The notes beneath the pieces were generated by a model. The model was given only the letters and a program-made list of their open reading frames with translations, made no database searches and had not been told where the DNA came from. From Halorubrum aethiopicum (lineage in GTDB: Archaea; Halobacteriota; Halobacteria; Halobacteriales; Haloferacaceae), in contig NZ_LOAJ01000001.1 of the NCBI RefSeq assembly GCF_001542905.1, positions 2,852,001 to 2,916,000 of the forward strand: a stretch of 64,000 bases of DNA. The letters are read 5' to 3'. The first letter of the stretch is position 1. Every line of letters begins with the position of its first letter. Positions 25,424 to 34,803 of this stretch are shown one piece after another. The position numbers were made by a program, and so were the translations under genes.

Positions 25424-26512
25424 ATGAGCGACGACCACGAGGCGGGCGTGGACGACTCCGAGCCGGACGTGGACGACGCGGACGGCCACGAGACGGACGC
25501 GGGCGACCACGACGGCCACCCCCACCGCGAGGAGTTCGACGACGACCCGGTCGGCCACGCGCGCGTCGGCGCGGGGATGACCGTCGGGGAGCTCCTCGAG
25601 ACGTACGGCGAGGCCGGGATCGGCGCGGCCGACGTCCACGAGGCGGGCGACGTGCTCGCCGAGATGTTCGGGAACGACGACTGTACCGTCTTCCTCTCGC
25701 TCGCGGGCGCGATGGTGCCCGCGGGGATGCGCGGGATCGTCTCGGAGCTGATCTACGACGGCTACGTGGACGCGCTGGTGACGACGGGCGCGAACCTCAC
25801 CCACGACGCGATCGAGGCGATCGGCGGGAAACACCACCACGGCCGCACGCACGACCCCGAGAAGACGCTCCGCGAGCACGACGAGGGGCTCCGCGAGGAG
25901 GGCGTCGACCGCATCTACAACGTCTATCTGCCCCAGGAACACTTCGCCGAGTTCGAGGGCCACCTCCGCGAGGAGGTGTTCCCGGCGCTCGAGGGCGAGG
26001 GAGCCGTGTCGATCGCGGACCTCTGTGCCGAACTCGGACGGGCGAACGCCGAGGTGAACGAGCGCGAGGGGATCGCCGAGGAGGCGGGGGTCGCCGCCGC
26101 GGCCTACCAGGCGGACGTGCCCGTCTACTGTCCGGCGGTTCAAGACTCCGTGTTGGGCCTTCAGGCGTGGATGTACGCCCAGACGGCCGACTTCACGCTC
26201 GACGCGCTGGCGGACATGACCGAACTGACCGATCTCGCGTTCGACGCCGACGACGCGGGCTGCCTGCTCGTCGGCGGCGGCGTCCCGAAGAACTTCACCC
26301 TCCAGACGATGCTCGTCACGCCGCGGGCGTACGACTACGCGGTCCAGGTCACGATGGACCCCGAGGCGACCGGGGGACTCTCGGGGGCGACCCTCGAGGA
26401 GGCGCGCTCGTGGGGGAAACTCGAGACGGACGCGCGCAACGCCTCCGTCTACGGCGACGCGACGGTGATGCTCCCGCTGCTCGTCGCCGCCGCGAGAGAA
26501 CGGGTGGAGTAG
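25424..26512 (+). CDS. dys: Deoxyhypusine synthase
   Basis: A 362-residue enzyme that transfers the aminobutyl group of spermidine (or an agmatine-derived group) to a Lys of aIF5A, the first step of hypusine formation. The catalytic Lys lies in ARSWGKLETDARNASVYGDA, the counterpart of human K329 in SWGKI. NAD-binding and active-site sequences include SLAGAMVPAGMRGIV, TTGANLTHD and LLVGGGVPKNF. The N-terminal 40 residues are very acidic and His/Asp-rich. I prefer the ATG at 25424 over a GTG nine bases upstream, because of the TATA position. Confidence 0.93.
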   Translation: MSDDHEAGVDDSEPDVDDADGHETDAGDHDGHPHREEFDDDPVGHARVGAGMTVGELLETYGEAGIGAADVHEAGDVLAEMFGNDDCTVFLSLAGAMVPAGMRGIVSELIYDGYVDALVTTGANLTHDAIEAIGGKHHHGRTHDPEKTLREHDEGLREEGVDRIYNVYLPQEHFAEFEGHLREEVFPALEGEGAVSIADLCAELGRANAEVNEREGIAEEAGVAAAAYQADVPVYCPAVQDSVLGLQAWMYAQTADFTLDALADMTELTDLAFDADDAGCLLVGGGVPKNFTLQTMLVTPRAYDYAVQVTMDPEATGGLSGATLEEARSWGKLETDARNASVYGDATVMLPLLVAAARERVE

Positions 26513-26545
26513 GGCCGCGACCGCGGTTCGAACCGTGTCTTACGG

Positions 26546-26830
26546 ACAAGTCAATTTACTGTGGCGCGTGCCTGCGAGGCCGCCTCGCGGCCGAGCAGCG
26601 CCGCGCGAGGGAGTCAGTCGCCGGAGCGAAGCGGAGGCCGACTGACGAGGCTGGGGAGGCGTGAGGTGCGGTCGCGGCGCGGGGTGGGACTCAAAGGGGC
26701 AGCCGCCGGGACGGCGTAGGCGACGCAAGCACCGTAGGAACGAGCACAGCGAGTGACGAGGAGCGCAGCGAGCGTACGCCGTCCCGGCGGCTGGGGCTTT
26801 GGAGACGGTCACCGATCTGTTCTCGACTGC
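26546..26830. repeat. Structured non-coding element between convergent genes
   Basis: About 285 bases with no supportable reading frame. It holds at least three inverted repeats: GCGAGG/CCTCGC (26574-26588), GTCAGTCG/CGACTGAC (26613-26646) and a perfect 18-bp pair at 26701-26718 and 26775-26792. Its left end has an AT-rich patch, CAATTTACT. Dispersed motifs such as GGGACTCAAAGGGGCAGCC and CTGGGGCTTTGGAGAC resemble sequence I remember recurring in Halorubrum genomes, but only one copy lies in this window. Possible roles are a bidirectional terminator, a dispersed repeat or a small RNA. Confidence 0.6.
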
Positions 26831-26881
26831 TTCTCGAAGAGCGTTCGCGGGATCGAGAGCAGCCACCTCACCGGAGTCGAT

Positions 26882-27916
26882 CTATGCCCGCGAGTCCAGA
26901 TCCATCGCCTCGGCGAGCAGCGCGTGCGACTCCAGGGCGTCATCGTGGTCCGGAACCGTGTGCTGGATCATGACCTCGTCGACGCCGACGCGGTCTGCCA
27001 ACTGCTCGAGGAGGCCCGCGATCGTCTCCGGGCCCCCCGAGATCGACCGCGGCCACTCGTCGGGATCGAGCGTCGCGGGCGTCGGCTCCGGCGCGCCGCC
27101 GAGCTCGTCGACCGCCTCCTCGACGGTCGGGGTCTCGTCGCCGAGCTCGCCGCGTCGCATCCGTCGGAACGTCGCCTCCGCGGGGGCGCGCCGGCGGGCC
27201 GCCGCCTCGTCCGTCTCGGCCGCGACCGCGTTGACCGCGACCATGCCCCGCGGCTCGTCGAGGCCGCCGGGTCCGGCCTCGGTGTCGAACGACTCGCGGT
27301 ACTCGGCGAACGCGCGCTCGGCGAACCCCGGCCGGATGAACCCCGCGAAACAGTAGCGGAGCCCCAACTCCCCGGCGATCGCGCCGCTCGACGGGCTCGA
27401 CCCCAGCACCCATGGGACGGCCGGACCCTCCACCGATCCCGGCACCGAGAGGCTGGAATAAGGATGGTCGGCGGGGTAGGCGTCGCGGAGGTGGTTCACG
27501 ACCGCGGTGATCCGCTCGCGGTGGTCCTCGTCGGGGTTCTCGACGCCGCGGTCGGTGCCGAGCGCGCGGTCGGCCGCTGGCGACCCGTTGGCGCGGCCCA
27601 TTCCGAGGTCGACGCGGCCGGGTGCCAGCCCGTCGAGGACGCCGAACGACTCGGCCACCTTGAACGGCGAGTAGTGGTTGAGCAGCACGGCTCCGCTCCC
27701 GATCCGGATCGACTCGGTCGCGCCCGCGAGGCGGCCGAGCAGCACCTCCGGGGTGGTGCCCGCGAGCCGGTCGCCCATCCCGTGGTGTTCGGCGACCCAG
27801 AACCGCGAGTAGCCGAGTCGCTCCGCCCGCTCCGCGGCCTCGACGGTGTTGGCGTAGGCGTCCGCGGCGGTCCCGCCGCGCGGGACCGGCGAGAGGTCGA
27901 CGATGGAGAGGTCCAT
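26882..27916 (-). CDS. Luciferase-like (LLM class) flavin-dependent oxidoreductase
   Basis: A 344-residue TIM-barrel enzyme of the bacterial luciferase superfamily. The family opening is ERAERLGYSRFWVAEHHGM, with RIGSGAVLLNHYSPFKVAESFGVLDGLAPGRVDLGMGRANG in the middle, which matches the MsnO8/YwcH-type alkane-monooxygenase-like subgroup. It would use reduced FMN or F420 as cofactor; sequence alone does not decide which. TATA-like CCGTTAACGG (near 27942) lies 26 bases upstream of the ATG. The gene converges on deoxyhypusine synthase. Confidence 0.87.
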   Translation of the reverse strand: MDLSIVDLSPVPRGGTAADAYANTVEAAERAERLGYSRFWVAEHHGMGDRLAGTTPEVLLGRLAGATESIRIGSGAVLLNHYSPFKVAESFGVLDGLAPGRVDLGMGRANGSPAADRALGTDRGVENPDEDHRERITAVVNHLRDAYPADHPYSSLSVPGSVEGPAVPWVLGSSPSSGAIAGELGLRYCFAGFIRPGFAERAFAEYRESFDTEAGPGGLDEPRGMVAVNAVAAETDEAAARRRAPAEATFRRMRRGELGDETPTVEEAVDELGGAPEPTPATLDPDEWPRSISGGPETIAGLLEQLADRVGVDEVMIQHTVPDHDDALESHALLAEAMDLDSRA

Positions 27917-27982
27917 GTCCGGGATCGGAGGCTCCCGCCGTTAACGGTTCGGCTCGCGGCGGGTTCGTCGGGTGATCCGGGA

Positions 27983-28043
27983 CGGGATTCGATCCCGAAC
28001 GGCGTCGGTGGGCGATCGGGGACGGCGTCGGTGGGCGATCGGG
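27983..28043. repeat. Short inverted repeat followed by a 22-bp tandem pair
   Basis: CGGGAT-TCG-ATCCCG (27983-27997) is a hairpin-forming inverted repeat. Two exact 22-bp copies beginning ACGGCGTCGGTGGGCG follow (27999-28020 and 28022-28043), with a degenerate third start after them. They lie between the luciferase-like gene start and the end of rpl37e. Confidence 0.75.
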
Positions 28044-28113
28044 AACGCCGTCGCGGGCTCGAGACCGAGCGGCGGCTGGCAACTCGGGAGCGAAACGGAG
28101 AAACGGCGAGAGC

Positions 28114-28290
28114 TCAGTTGTCGCCGGCCTTCGACTGCCAGGCGTAGTCGCGGCGCTTCGCGGACTTCCCGAAGCCGCACGAGGAGCACCGCTCCTTCGT
28201 GAGGTGGTAGGACTTCTCGCCGCAGCGGCGGCACTTCACGTGAACCGTCTTGTTCTTTTTCCCTTGAGAGGGCGTACCGGAGCCGGTCAT
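28114..28290 (-). CDS. rpl37e: 50S ribosomal protein L37e
   Basis: A 58-residue basic zinc-binding ribosomal protein, [20 protein letters not shown] and on. It has two CxxC pairs, CRRC (20-23) and CSSC (35-38), which bind Zn, and ends with an Arg/Lys-rich region and QSKAGDN. The ATG at 28288-28290 overlaps the TGA of the Lsm gene (ATGA), so the two are translationally coupled, an arrangement conserved in many archaea. Confidence 0.96.
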   Translation of the reverse strand: MTGSGTPSQGKKNKTVHVKCRRCGEKSYHLTKERCSSCGFGKSAKRRDYAWQSKAGDN

Positions 28291-28529
28291 GCTTTGATGG
28301 AAACGACGTTATCGCCGCGTATAATCGTTGTGTCTTCGATCGCGACCGCGAACTCCCCGTCGAGATCGTCGTCGACGCGGTCGCTGACGCCGGGTTCGGG
28401 TTCGATGACGACGTTCATGTGCTGGTCGTAGCCGGCCAGGATGCCGTAGTAGGTCGTACCGTCCTTGAGGTGTACCGTCACGGGGTCCTCGAGCGACGCT
28501 TCGAGCACGTCGAGGGGTCGTCCACTCAT
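28287..28529 (-). CDS. lsm: Sm-like RNA-binding protein (archaeal Lsm/SmAP1)
   Basis: An 80-residue Sm-fold protein. Sm1 is [27 protein letters not shown] (residues about 17-43) and Sm2 is [14 protein letters not shown] at the C-terminus (IRGDNV replaces the common IRGNNI). It forms a hexamer or heptamer that binds oligo(U) and small RNAs. I use the ATG at 28527-28529; a longer frame upstream has no support, and a strong TATA (TATTTTTAATA, near 28553-28561) is about 27 bases upstream. Confidence 0.94.
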   Translation of the reverse strand: MSGRPLDVLEASLEDPVTVHLKDGTTYYGILAGYDQHMNVVIEPEPGVSDRVDDDLDGEFAVAIEDTTIIRGDNVVSIKA

Positions 28530-28843
28530 TGTTCGTACGCCTCCCGTCGCACTATTAAAAATACCGGGAAGCGGACGCCTCCGGCGGGACGGGGGGAGTT
28601 CTCTCCCACGCTCCCGGCGGTCCTCCCGACCTCCCCGTTCCCGCGGCGCGCCGCCGAACCCGGACGTTTTTAACACGCCACGGTGTATCGGCGAACACCA
28701 CACTCCCGCGGGACACGGTGAGCCGGCGGCGGCTCGGCCGTAGCGGGGCCTTCACCGACACGCGGTTAGACGCCGGGGCTGACGGCTCCTTTGCGGGGAA
28801 TCAGTGACGGAGCGCCGGGAAACCGCGCTCGAAGACACACACC
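28530..28843. other. Intergenic region, lsm promoter and RNase J leader
   Basis: 314 bases without a supportable gene. Near the left end is the lsm TATA (28553-28561, minus). TTTTTAA at 28667-28673 looks like a plus-strand TATA; a transcript starting about 26 bases later would give the RNase J gene a leader of about 148 nt. Closer to the gene only weak TATA-like sequence (CTCCTTTGCG, near 28788) is visible, so the shorter-leader alternative remains. I find no tRNA or other known RNA fold. Confidence 0.55.
28553..28561 (-). promoter_or_regulatory. TATA box of lsm-rpl37e
   Basis: TATTTTTAATA, the strongest TATA in the window, about 27 bases before the lsm ATG. Confidence 0.65.
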
Positions 28844-30196
28844 ATGGAAATCGAAATCGCGACAATCGGCGGATACGAAGAGGTCGGTCGACAGATGACG
28901 GCGGTCCGTGCGGGCGAGGACATCGTCATCTTCGACATGGGCCTGAACCTCAGTAAGGTCCTCATCCACGACAACGTGGAGACCGAGAAGATGCACAGCC
29001 TCGATTTGATCGACATGGGAGCGATCCCGGACGACCGGATCATGAGCGACCTGGAGGGCGACGTCCAGGCGATCGTCCCGACGCACGGTCACCTCGACCA
29101 CATCGCGGCGATCCCGAAGCTCGCCCACCGGTACGACGCGCCGGTCGTCGCCTCCCCGTACACGATCGAGTTAGTCAAACAGCAGATCTCCGACGAGGGC
29201 AAGTTCCAGGTCGACAACGACCTCGTGAAGATGGAGGCCGGCGGCACGATGGCCATCGGCGACTCCGAGCAGGTCGAGATGGAGTTCGTCAACGTCACCC
29301 ACTCGATCATCGACGCGATCAACCCGGTCCTCCACACGCCCGAGGGCGCGATCGTCTACGGGCTCGACAAGCGGATGGACCACACGCCGGTCATCGGCGA
29401 CCCGATCGACATGGACCGGTTCGCGGAGATCGGCCGCCAGGACGAGGGCGTCCTCTGTTACATCGAGGACTGTACGAACGCGGGCCGGAAGGGCCGCACG
29501 CCCTCCGAGTCGGTCGCGCGGAAGCACCTCCACGACACGCTCAAGTCGGTCGAGGACTACTCCGGCGGGATCGTCGCCACGACGTTCTCCTCGCACATCG
29601 CCCGCGTGAAGTCGCTCGTCGAGTTCGCCCGCGAGATCGGCCGCCAGCCCGTGCTGCTCGGCCGCTCGATGGAGAAGTACTCGGGCACCGCGGAACGGCT
29701 CGACTTCGTCGACTTCCAGGGCGACGTCGGCATGTACGGCCACCGGAAGTCCGTCGACCGCGCGTTCAAGCGCATCATGAAGGAGGGGAAGGGCAACTTC
29801 CTCCCCATCGTGACGGGCCACCAGGGCGAGCCGCGCGCGATGCTCACCCGGATGGGACGCGGCGAGACGCCCTACGAGCTGGAGGACGGCGATAAGGTCG
29901 TCTTCAGCGCGGGCATTATCCCGGAGCCGACCAACGAGGGCCAGCGCTACCAGTCCGAGCAGCTGCTCCGGATGCAGGGCGCGCGCATCTTCGACGACAT
30001 CCACGTCTCCGGTCACCTCCGCGAGGAGGGCCACTACGAGATGCTGGACACCCTCCAGCCGCAACACCTCCTCCCGGCACACCAGGACCTCAAGGGTCGC
30101 TCGCCGTACGTCGACCTCGCGAAGTCGCAGGGGTACAAGCTCGGTCGTGACCTCCACGTCACGCAGAACGGCAACACCGTCCAGCTCGTCGAATGA
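28844..30196 (+). CDS. rnj: Archaeal RNase J (beta-CASP exo/endoribonuclease)
   Basis: A 450-residue metallo-beta-lactamase/beta-CASP nuclease. Zinc ligands are in [11 protein letters not shown] (H81, H83, D85, H86), with a later His in [10 protein letters not shown] and Asp in EDCTNA. The beta-CASP portion includes [14 protein letters not shown], and the terminal catalytic His is in [10 protein letters not shown]. It degrades RNA 5' to 3'. The 450-residue length fits archaeal RNase J, which lacks the C-terminal domain of bacterial RNase J. The downstream prenyl-transferase start overlaps its stop by four bases (ATGA), a gene pairing seen across archaea. Confidence 0.93.
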   Translation: MEIEIATIGGYEEVGRQMTAVRAGEDIVIFDMGLNLSKVLIHDNVETEKMHSLDLIDMGAIPDDRIMSDLEGDVQAIVPTHGHLDHIAAIPKLAHRYDAPVVASPYTIELVKQQISDEGKFQVDNDLVKMEAGGTMAIGDSEQVEMEFVNVTHSIIDAINPVLHTPEGAIVYGLDKRMDHTPVIGDPIDMDRFAEIGRQDEGVLCYIEDCTNAGRKGRTPSESVARKHLHDTLKSVEDYSGGIVATTFSSHIARVKSLVEFAREIGRQPVLLGRSMEKYSGTAERLDFVDFQGDVGMYGHRKSVDRAFKRIMKEGKGNFLPIVTGHQGEPRAMLTRMGRGETPYELEDGDKVVFSAGIIPEPTNEGQRYQSEQLLRMQGARIFDDIHVSGHLREEGHYEMLDTLQPQHLLPAHQDLKGRSPYVDLAKSQGYKLGRDLHVTQNGNTVQLVE

Positions 30197-31239
30197 CGAC
30201 CGAGACGACGGAGGCGCGGGTGCTCGACGCCATCCGCGAGCGGCGCGACCTGGTCAACGCCGCTATCGACGAGGAGTTACCCGTACAGCGCCCGGAGCGG
30301 CTCTACGAGGCGTCCCGGTACATCCTCGAGGCGGGCGGCAAGCGGCTCCGACCGACGGTCACGACGCTGGCGGCGGAGGCCGTCGCGGGCGTCGAGCCGA
30401 TGAGCGTCGACTTCCGCGAGTTCGACGCGCTCGACGGCGAACCCGTCGACATCATGCGCGCGGCCGTCTCGATCGAGGTGATCCAGTCGTTCACGCTGAT
30501 CCACGACGACATCATGGACGAGGACGACCTGCGTCGCGGCGTCCCCGCCGTCCACGAGCAGTACGACGTGTCGACGGCGATCCTCGCCGGCGACACGCTC
30601 TACTCGAAGGCGTTCGAGATCATGAGCGAGACGGGGGCGGACCCGGCCGACGGGCTCGAGGCGATGCGGCTGCTCGCGTCGACGTGTACGGAGATCTGCG
30701 AGGGGCAGGCGCTCGACGTCGCCTTCGAGTCCCGCGACGACATCCTTCCCGAGGAGTACCTCGAGATGGTCGAGTTGAAGACCGCCGTGTTGTACGGGGC
30801 CGCGGCCTCGACCGCGGCGGTCCTGCTCGGCGCGGACGACGAGGTCTCCGACGCCCTGTATCAGTACGGGATCGACTCCGGTCGCGCGTTCCAGATCCAG
30901 GACGACGTGCTCGATCTCACGGTCCCCTCCGACGAGCTGGGCAAACAGCGCGGGTCGGACCTCGTCGAGGGCAAGGAGACGCTGATCACGCTTCACGCCC
31001 GCCAGGAGGGCGTCGACGTCGACGGTCTCGTCGACGCCGAGACGCCCGCCGAGGTGACGGAGGACGAGGTCGACGAGGCGGTCGCCGTCCTCGAGGAGGC
31101 CGGATCGATCGAGTACGCTCGCGAGACCGCCGAGGAGCTCACCGCCCGTTCGAAGGAGCACCTCCAAGTGCTTCCGGAGAGCGACTCGCGCGCGCTGCTG
31201 GAGGACCTCGCGGACTACCTCATCACGCGCGGGTACTGA
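30193..31239 (+). CDS. idsA: Geranylgeranyl diphosphate synthase (polyprenyl synthetase)
   Basis: A 348-residue isoprenoid chain-elongating enzyme. The first Asp-rich motif is [13 protein letters not shown] (D105, D106, D109), the second is [10 protein letters not shown]; both bind Mg2+ and the allylic diphosphate. [10 protein letters not shown] binds IPP. Phe100, five residues before the first DDxxD, is bulky as in archaeal type I GGPP synthases, which favours a C20 product; C25 products cannot be excluded in haloarchaea. It supplies ether-lipid and carotenoid precursors. The start overlaps the rnj stop. Confidence 0.93.
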   Translation: MTTETTEARVLDAIRERRDLVNAAIDEELPVQRPERLYEASRYILEAGGKRLRPTVTTLAAEAVAGVEPMSVDFREFDALDGEPVDIMRAAVSIEVIQSFTLIHDDIMDEDDLRRGVPAVHEQYDVSTAILAGDTLYSKAFEIMSETGADPADGLEAMRLLASTCTEICEGQALDVAFESRDDILPEEYLEMVELKTAVLYGAAASTAAVLLGADDEVSDALYQYGIDSGRAFQIQDDVLDLTVPSDELGKQRGSDLVEGKETLITLHARQEGVDVDGLVDAETPAEVTEDEVDEAVAVLEEAGSIEYARETAEELTARSKEHLQVLPESDSRALLEDLADYLITRGY

Positions 31240-31291
31240 ACTCCTCGACGCGGAACACAAGAGAGTTGAGCGTCCCCCGGCGAGGGGACGT

Positions 31292-33112
31292 ATGACCGAC
31301 CACTTCGAGGTCCTCGAGCGCGACGGCGCGGCCCGGATCGGGGAGCTCCGGCTCGCCGACCCGGTGACCACGCCGGCGCTCGCGGACCCTTTCCTCGTCG
31401 ACGCGGGCAGCCTCTGGACCGCCGACCGTGAGGTGCCCGAGGGCGACGAGGCGGCGCTCACCGTGTTGCCGCACCGGTCGTTCCCGGCGGGGACCCGGGA
31501 AGAGGTGCGCGAGTCGTTCCGGGTGGACCACCCCGCGATCGACGCGCCGACCGCGGCGGTGGTCGACGCCGCGGCTCCGCGCGACGTGGGCGCGGACGCG
31601 TACGTCCTCGCGGACGCCTCGGGGTTCGTCGGCCACGGCGAGGCGTTCCGCGACGCGATCCTGTCGGCGAAGTCGGCGCTGCCGGCCGACACCGCCCTTC
31701 TCCTTTCGGGCGTCGCCACGCCCATGAACGTCGCCCTCCTCGCGTACGCCGGCGTCGACCTCGTCGACGCCTCGCTCGCGCGGACGAAGGGGACGCAGGG
31801 GCGGTACCTCACCGCCGACGCCGAACACTTCCTCGAGGACCTCGAGGAGCTGCCCTGCGCCTGCCCGGCCTGCGCGACGCCCCGCGAGGAGTTCACCCGC
31901 GCCGACTGCGCCGAGCACAACGTGAACGCGCTCGAGGCCGAACTCCGCCGCGTCCGCGAGCGGATCCGGACCGGTCGCCTGCGGGACTACCTCGAGGGGC
32001 AGGCTCGCCACGAGCAGTGGCTCACGGCCGCCTTCCGCGAGTTCGACGACCAGTGGGGGTACCTCGAGGAGCGGACGCCGCTGATGCGCGACGCCGAGGT
32101 GACGGCCGCGAGCGCCGAGACGCTCGACCGCGTCGAGATCCGGCGGTTCGCCGACCGGGTTACGAGCCGGTACCGGAACCGATTCACGGACCAGCCGCTG
32201 GTTCTGGTCCCCTGCTCGGCGACGAAGCCGTACAGCGACTCCCAGAGCCACCGGCAGTTCCACGACGCGGTGAAGTGGCGCGGTCACACCGTCTCGATGA
32301 CCTCGCCGATCGGGGTCGTTCCCCAGGAGCTGGAGACGACGTACCCGGCCCAACACTACGATTCGGTGGTCACCGGCGACTGGAGCGAGGACGAGGTCGG
32401 CTTCGTCGCCGAGGTGCTCCGCCGGTACCTGTCCCGGAACGACTACTCCCGCGTGATCGCGCACGTCCCGGAACACGGCTACCGCGAAGTATGCGAGCGC
32501 GTCGAGGCCGACCCCGATATCGACGTCCCCTTCGAGTACACCTGCGTCGACCACCCGACGACCGACGAGTCGCTCGGGGAGTTGAACGCCGCGCTCTCCG
32601 GCGAGCCCGCCTACAGCAAGCGCGAGCGCGAGCACAACACGGTGAAGGCGATCGCCGACTACCTGATCGGCGACGGCGCAGGCGACGACCTCTTCGGCGG
32701 CTCCGGGGGCGGCGCGAGCGACGCCGGCGACGCGATCCGGACCACGGGCCGCTATCCCAAACTCCAGGTGTGGGGGAACGATCCCGACGCCGGCCGCGAG
32801 GGCGAGCCGGGCGAACAGCTCGCGACGATGGTCCCCCAGTACGGCACCCTCTCCTTCACCCTCACCGGCGCGCGGCGCTGGGTCGAGAGCGACGCCCCGA
32901 CGAAGCGCGTCGAGATCGACGGGTTCGTCCCGCACGGCTCCGTGCTCGCGCCGGGCGTCGTCGACGCCGACGAGGGGATCCGCGTCGGCGACGAGGTCGT
33001 CGTCGAGGGGCCGAGGGCGTTCGCGGTCGGCCGCGCGGAGATGTCCGGCCCGGAGATGGTCGAGTCGACCCGCGGCGTCGCCAGCATGGTGCGCCACGTC
33101 GACGAGAAGTAG
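31292..33112 (+). CDS. arcS: Archaeosine synthase ArcS (TgtA2)
   Basis: A 606-residue tRNA-modifying protein related to tRNA-guanine transglycosylase. It has a TGT-like zinc site (C189, C191, C194 and H209 region, CACPACATPREEF) but lacks the catalytic Asp set of the transglycosylase. It also has the ArcS signature PCSATKPYSDSQSH (307-320), and a C-terminal PUA domain (about 530-606, VLAPGVVDADEGIRVGDEVVVEG). It converts preQ0-15 to archaeosine in tRNA. No strong TATA is visible in the 52 bases after idsA, so co-transcription is possible. Confidence 0.9.
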   Translation: MTDHFEVLERDGAARIGELRLADPVTTPALADPFLVDAGSLWTADREVPEGDEAALTVLPHRSFPAGTREEVRESFRVDHPAIDAPTAAVVDAAAPRDVGADAYVLADASGFVGHGEAFRDAILSAKSALPADTALLLSGVATPMNVALLAYAGVDLVDASLARTKGTQGRYLTADAEHFLEDLEELPCACPACATPREEFTRADCAEHNVNALEAELRRVRERIRTGRLRDYLEGQARHEQWLTAAFREFDDQWGYLEERTPLMRDAEVTAASAETLDRVEIRRFADRVTSRYRNRFTDQPLVLVPCSATKPYSDSQSHRQFHDAVKWRGHTVSMTSPIGVVPQELETTYPAQHYDSVVTGDWSEDEVGFVAEVLRRYLSRNDYSRVIAHVPEHGYREVCERVEADPDIDVPFEYTCVDHPTTDESLGELNAALSGEPAYSKREREHNTVKAIADYLIGDGAGDDLFGGSGGGASDAGDAIRTTGRYPKLQVWGNDPDAGREGEPGEQLATMVPQYGTLSFTLTGARRWVESDAPTKRVEIDGFVPHGSVLAPGVVDADEGIRVGDEVVVEGPRAFAVGRAEMSGPEMVESTRGVASMVRHVDEK

Positions 33113-33180
33113 GCGGACGGCACCCCGGCACCCCGGCGGTCCGGCACTCCGGCGGTCGCTCCGCTGGTCGATCGCGGGCG

Positions 33181-33567
33181 CTACACGTCCGTCCGGACGT
33201 ACGTCCGCAGCTCGGTCAGTCGGCCGTCCGCGACGTCGAAGACGTCGACGAACGCGAACAGCTCGTCGCCGTCGGCGTCGAGGAGCCGCCCCCGGACGGC
33301 CACGCCGGTAGACTCGGCGGGGGCCGAACCGTCGTCGCCCCCGCCCGGGTCGCGCTCGTAGGTCGCGTCGACGACGTGTTCGGTGTCGGTCAGCGGCCGC
33401 TCGTCGCGCATGAACGCGACGAACCGGTCGCGTCCCTCGAGGGTGCGGTCGGGCCGATCGTGGACGAAGGCGGGATCGAGGAGGTCGCCGAGCCGGTCGT
33501 ACTCTCCGCCGTCGATCGCCGCGTAGTAGCTCCTGGCGAGCCGGGCCGCCCGAGTCGATCGGTTCAC
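33181..33567 (-). CDS. SnoaL/NTF2-like protein
   Basis: A 128-residue protein with the alpha+beta barrel pattern of the SnoaL/NTF2-like fold: an N-terminal helix LARSYYAAIDGGEYDRLGDLLDPAFVHDRPDR, then GRDRFVAFM, then strands through GVAVRGRLLDADGDELFAFVDVFDVADGRLTELRTYV. Such proteins are isomerases, polyketide cyclases or binding proteins. No catalytic residues can be assigned. The GTG start at 33565-33567 overlaps the stop codon of the PhoU/RCK_C gene upstream, so it is translated from the same mRNA. Confidence 0.72.
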   Translation of the reverse strand: MNRSTRAARLARSYYAAIDGGEYDRLGDLLDPAFVHDRPDRTLEGRDRFVAFMRDERPLTDTEHVVDATYERDPGGGDDGSAPAESTGVAVRGRLLDADGDELFAFVDVFDVADGRLTELRTYVRTDV

Positions 33568-34769
33568 GTCGCCAGCTCCGCGAACTCCGCGGCGGAGGTC
33601 CGCGTCCCCTTCGCGATGATCACGTCGCCGGCGCGGACGGTCGTGTCGAGGTCGGGACCGACGAGCCACCCCTCCTCCGGGCGGCGGATCGCGAGCACGC
33701 TCGTGGCGATCTCGGTCGCGGGAACGCCGGCGGCGATCCGCGTGCCGGCGAGATCGCTCCCGCGTTCGACCCGCGTGCGGGTGATGATCTCGTCGGACTC
33801 CTTGACGGCCATCTCGACGACCGGGTGGACGCCGATGTCGCGCAGCACGCCCTCCGTGATCTCGAGTGCCGCGTCGGAGATCTCCTCGGTAGCGACCCCG
33901 AGGTGGATGAGCCCCCGGAGCGAGACCGGGTCCTCGGCTTCCTTGGCCGCCCGCAGCGTCCACGCCTCGAACCGCGACTGGAGCGCGTCGACCTCGATCT
34001 CCAGGTTGTACACCTCCTCCGCCAGCTCCTCGTTGTCGAAGAGCACGGAGCCGTAGGCCAGATCGACGGCGAGCTCGGAGAGGTTCTTCATCAACACGAT
34101 CGAGTCGACCGCGCGCTCGAGGTCGTCGATCGCGGGGTCCGGCGCGTCGTCGGGTTCGAACGGCTCGCCCGTCAGCGTCAGGTGTACCTCCGCGACGCCG
34201 CTCTCCGGTCCCCGAAGCAGCGTCACGTCGCCGGGTTTCAGCCGGGTCTTCGGACCGGGGTTGAGGATCCAGTCGTCCCCGCGGTGGATGGCGATCACCC
34301 GGACGCCCGTCTCGGATTCGAGATCGACGTCCCGCAGCGTTCGGCCGCCGTAGGCCGACTCGTCGGCGACGGTGCCGCGGACGAGCGTCTCGACGCCCTC
34401 GGTGAGCGCGCCGCGCATCGCCTCCGGGAGCCCGATCTCCTCGATCACGATCTTCGCGATGTCGCCGGCGGCACCGGACACCCTGTCGGCGGCGGCGACG
34501 ACGCCGAGAACGGGCGCGAGCGTCTCCGCCTCGCTCGGTTTTCGCGCCGCGAGCATGAGGCTCATCCGGGCGCGCATCTGGAGCACGTCCATCCGGTGTT
34601 CGAGTTCGACGACCTCGCGTGCGACCGAGGGGCTGGCGTGAAGCACCGCCGAGTACGACAGGTCGATGAGGAGCTCCGCCGTGTCCTTCATCTCCACGAG
34701 GAGCTCCTTGACGCTCGCGGGCTCGTAGGACACCGCCTCCCGCGACCGCCGCCCGTCGAATCGTCCCAT
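33564..34769 (-). CDS. PhoU-RCK_C tandem-domain protein, probable K+ transport regulator
   Basis: A 401-residue cytosolic protein built as PhoU-like (about 15-105), RCK_C (about 120-205), PhoU-like (about 212-305), RCK_C (about 315-400). The halves align: LLVEMKDTAELLIDLSYSAVL with IVLMKNLSELAVDLAYGSVL, and RTLRDVDLESETGVRVIAIHR with TRIAAGVPATEIATSVLAIRR. RCK_C domains follow with GDVTLLRG and GDVIIAKG. The layout is that of archaeal proteins that partner Trk/Kch channels. TATA (CCTTTTG, near 34796) is 27 bases before the ATG. The SnoaL-like gene is coupled downstream. Confidence 0.83.
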   Translation of the reverse strand: MGRFDGRRSREAVSYEPASVKELLVEMKDTAELLIDLSYSAVLHASPSVAREVVELEHRMDVLQMRARMSLMLAARKPSEAETLAPVLGVVAAADRVSGAAGDIAKIVIEEIGLPEAMRGALTEGVETLVRGTVADESAYGGRTLRDVDLESETGVRVIAIHRGDDWILNPGPKTRLKPGDVTLLRGPESGVAEVHLTLTGEPFEPDDAPDPAIDDLERAVDSIVLMKNLSELAVDLAYGSVLFDNEELAEEVYNLEIEVDALQSRFEAWTLRAAKEAEDPVSLRGLIHLGVATEEISDAALEITEGVLRDIGVHPVVEMAVKESDEIITRTRVERGSDLAGTRIAAGVPATEIATSVLAIRRPEEGWLVGPDLDTTVRAGDVIIAKGTRTSAAEFAELAT

Positions 34770-34803
34770 ACCGGACCGTCTCCGGCTCCGGGCAAAAGGT
34801 TTG

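Noticed and set aside
26753-28147. A 464-codon plus-strand frame over the luciferase-like gene
   Set aside because: It is antisense to a well-supported oxidoreductase and starts inside the structured element; no family and no promoter match.
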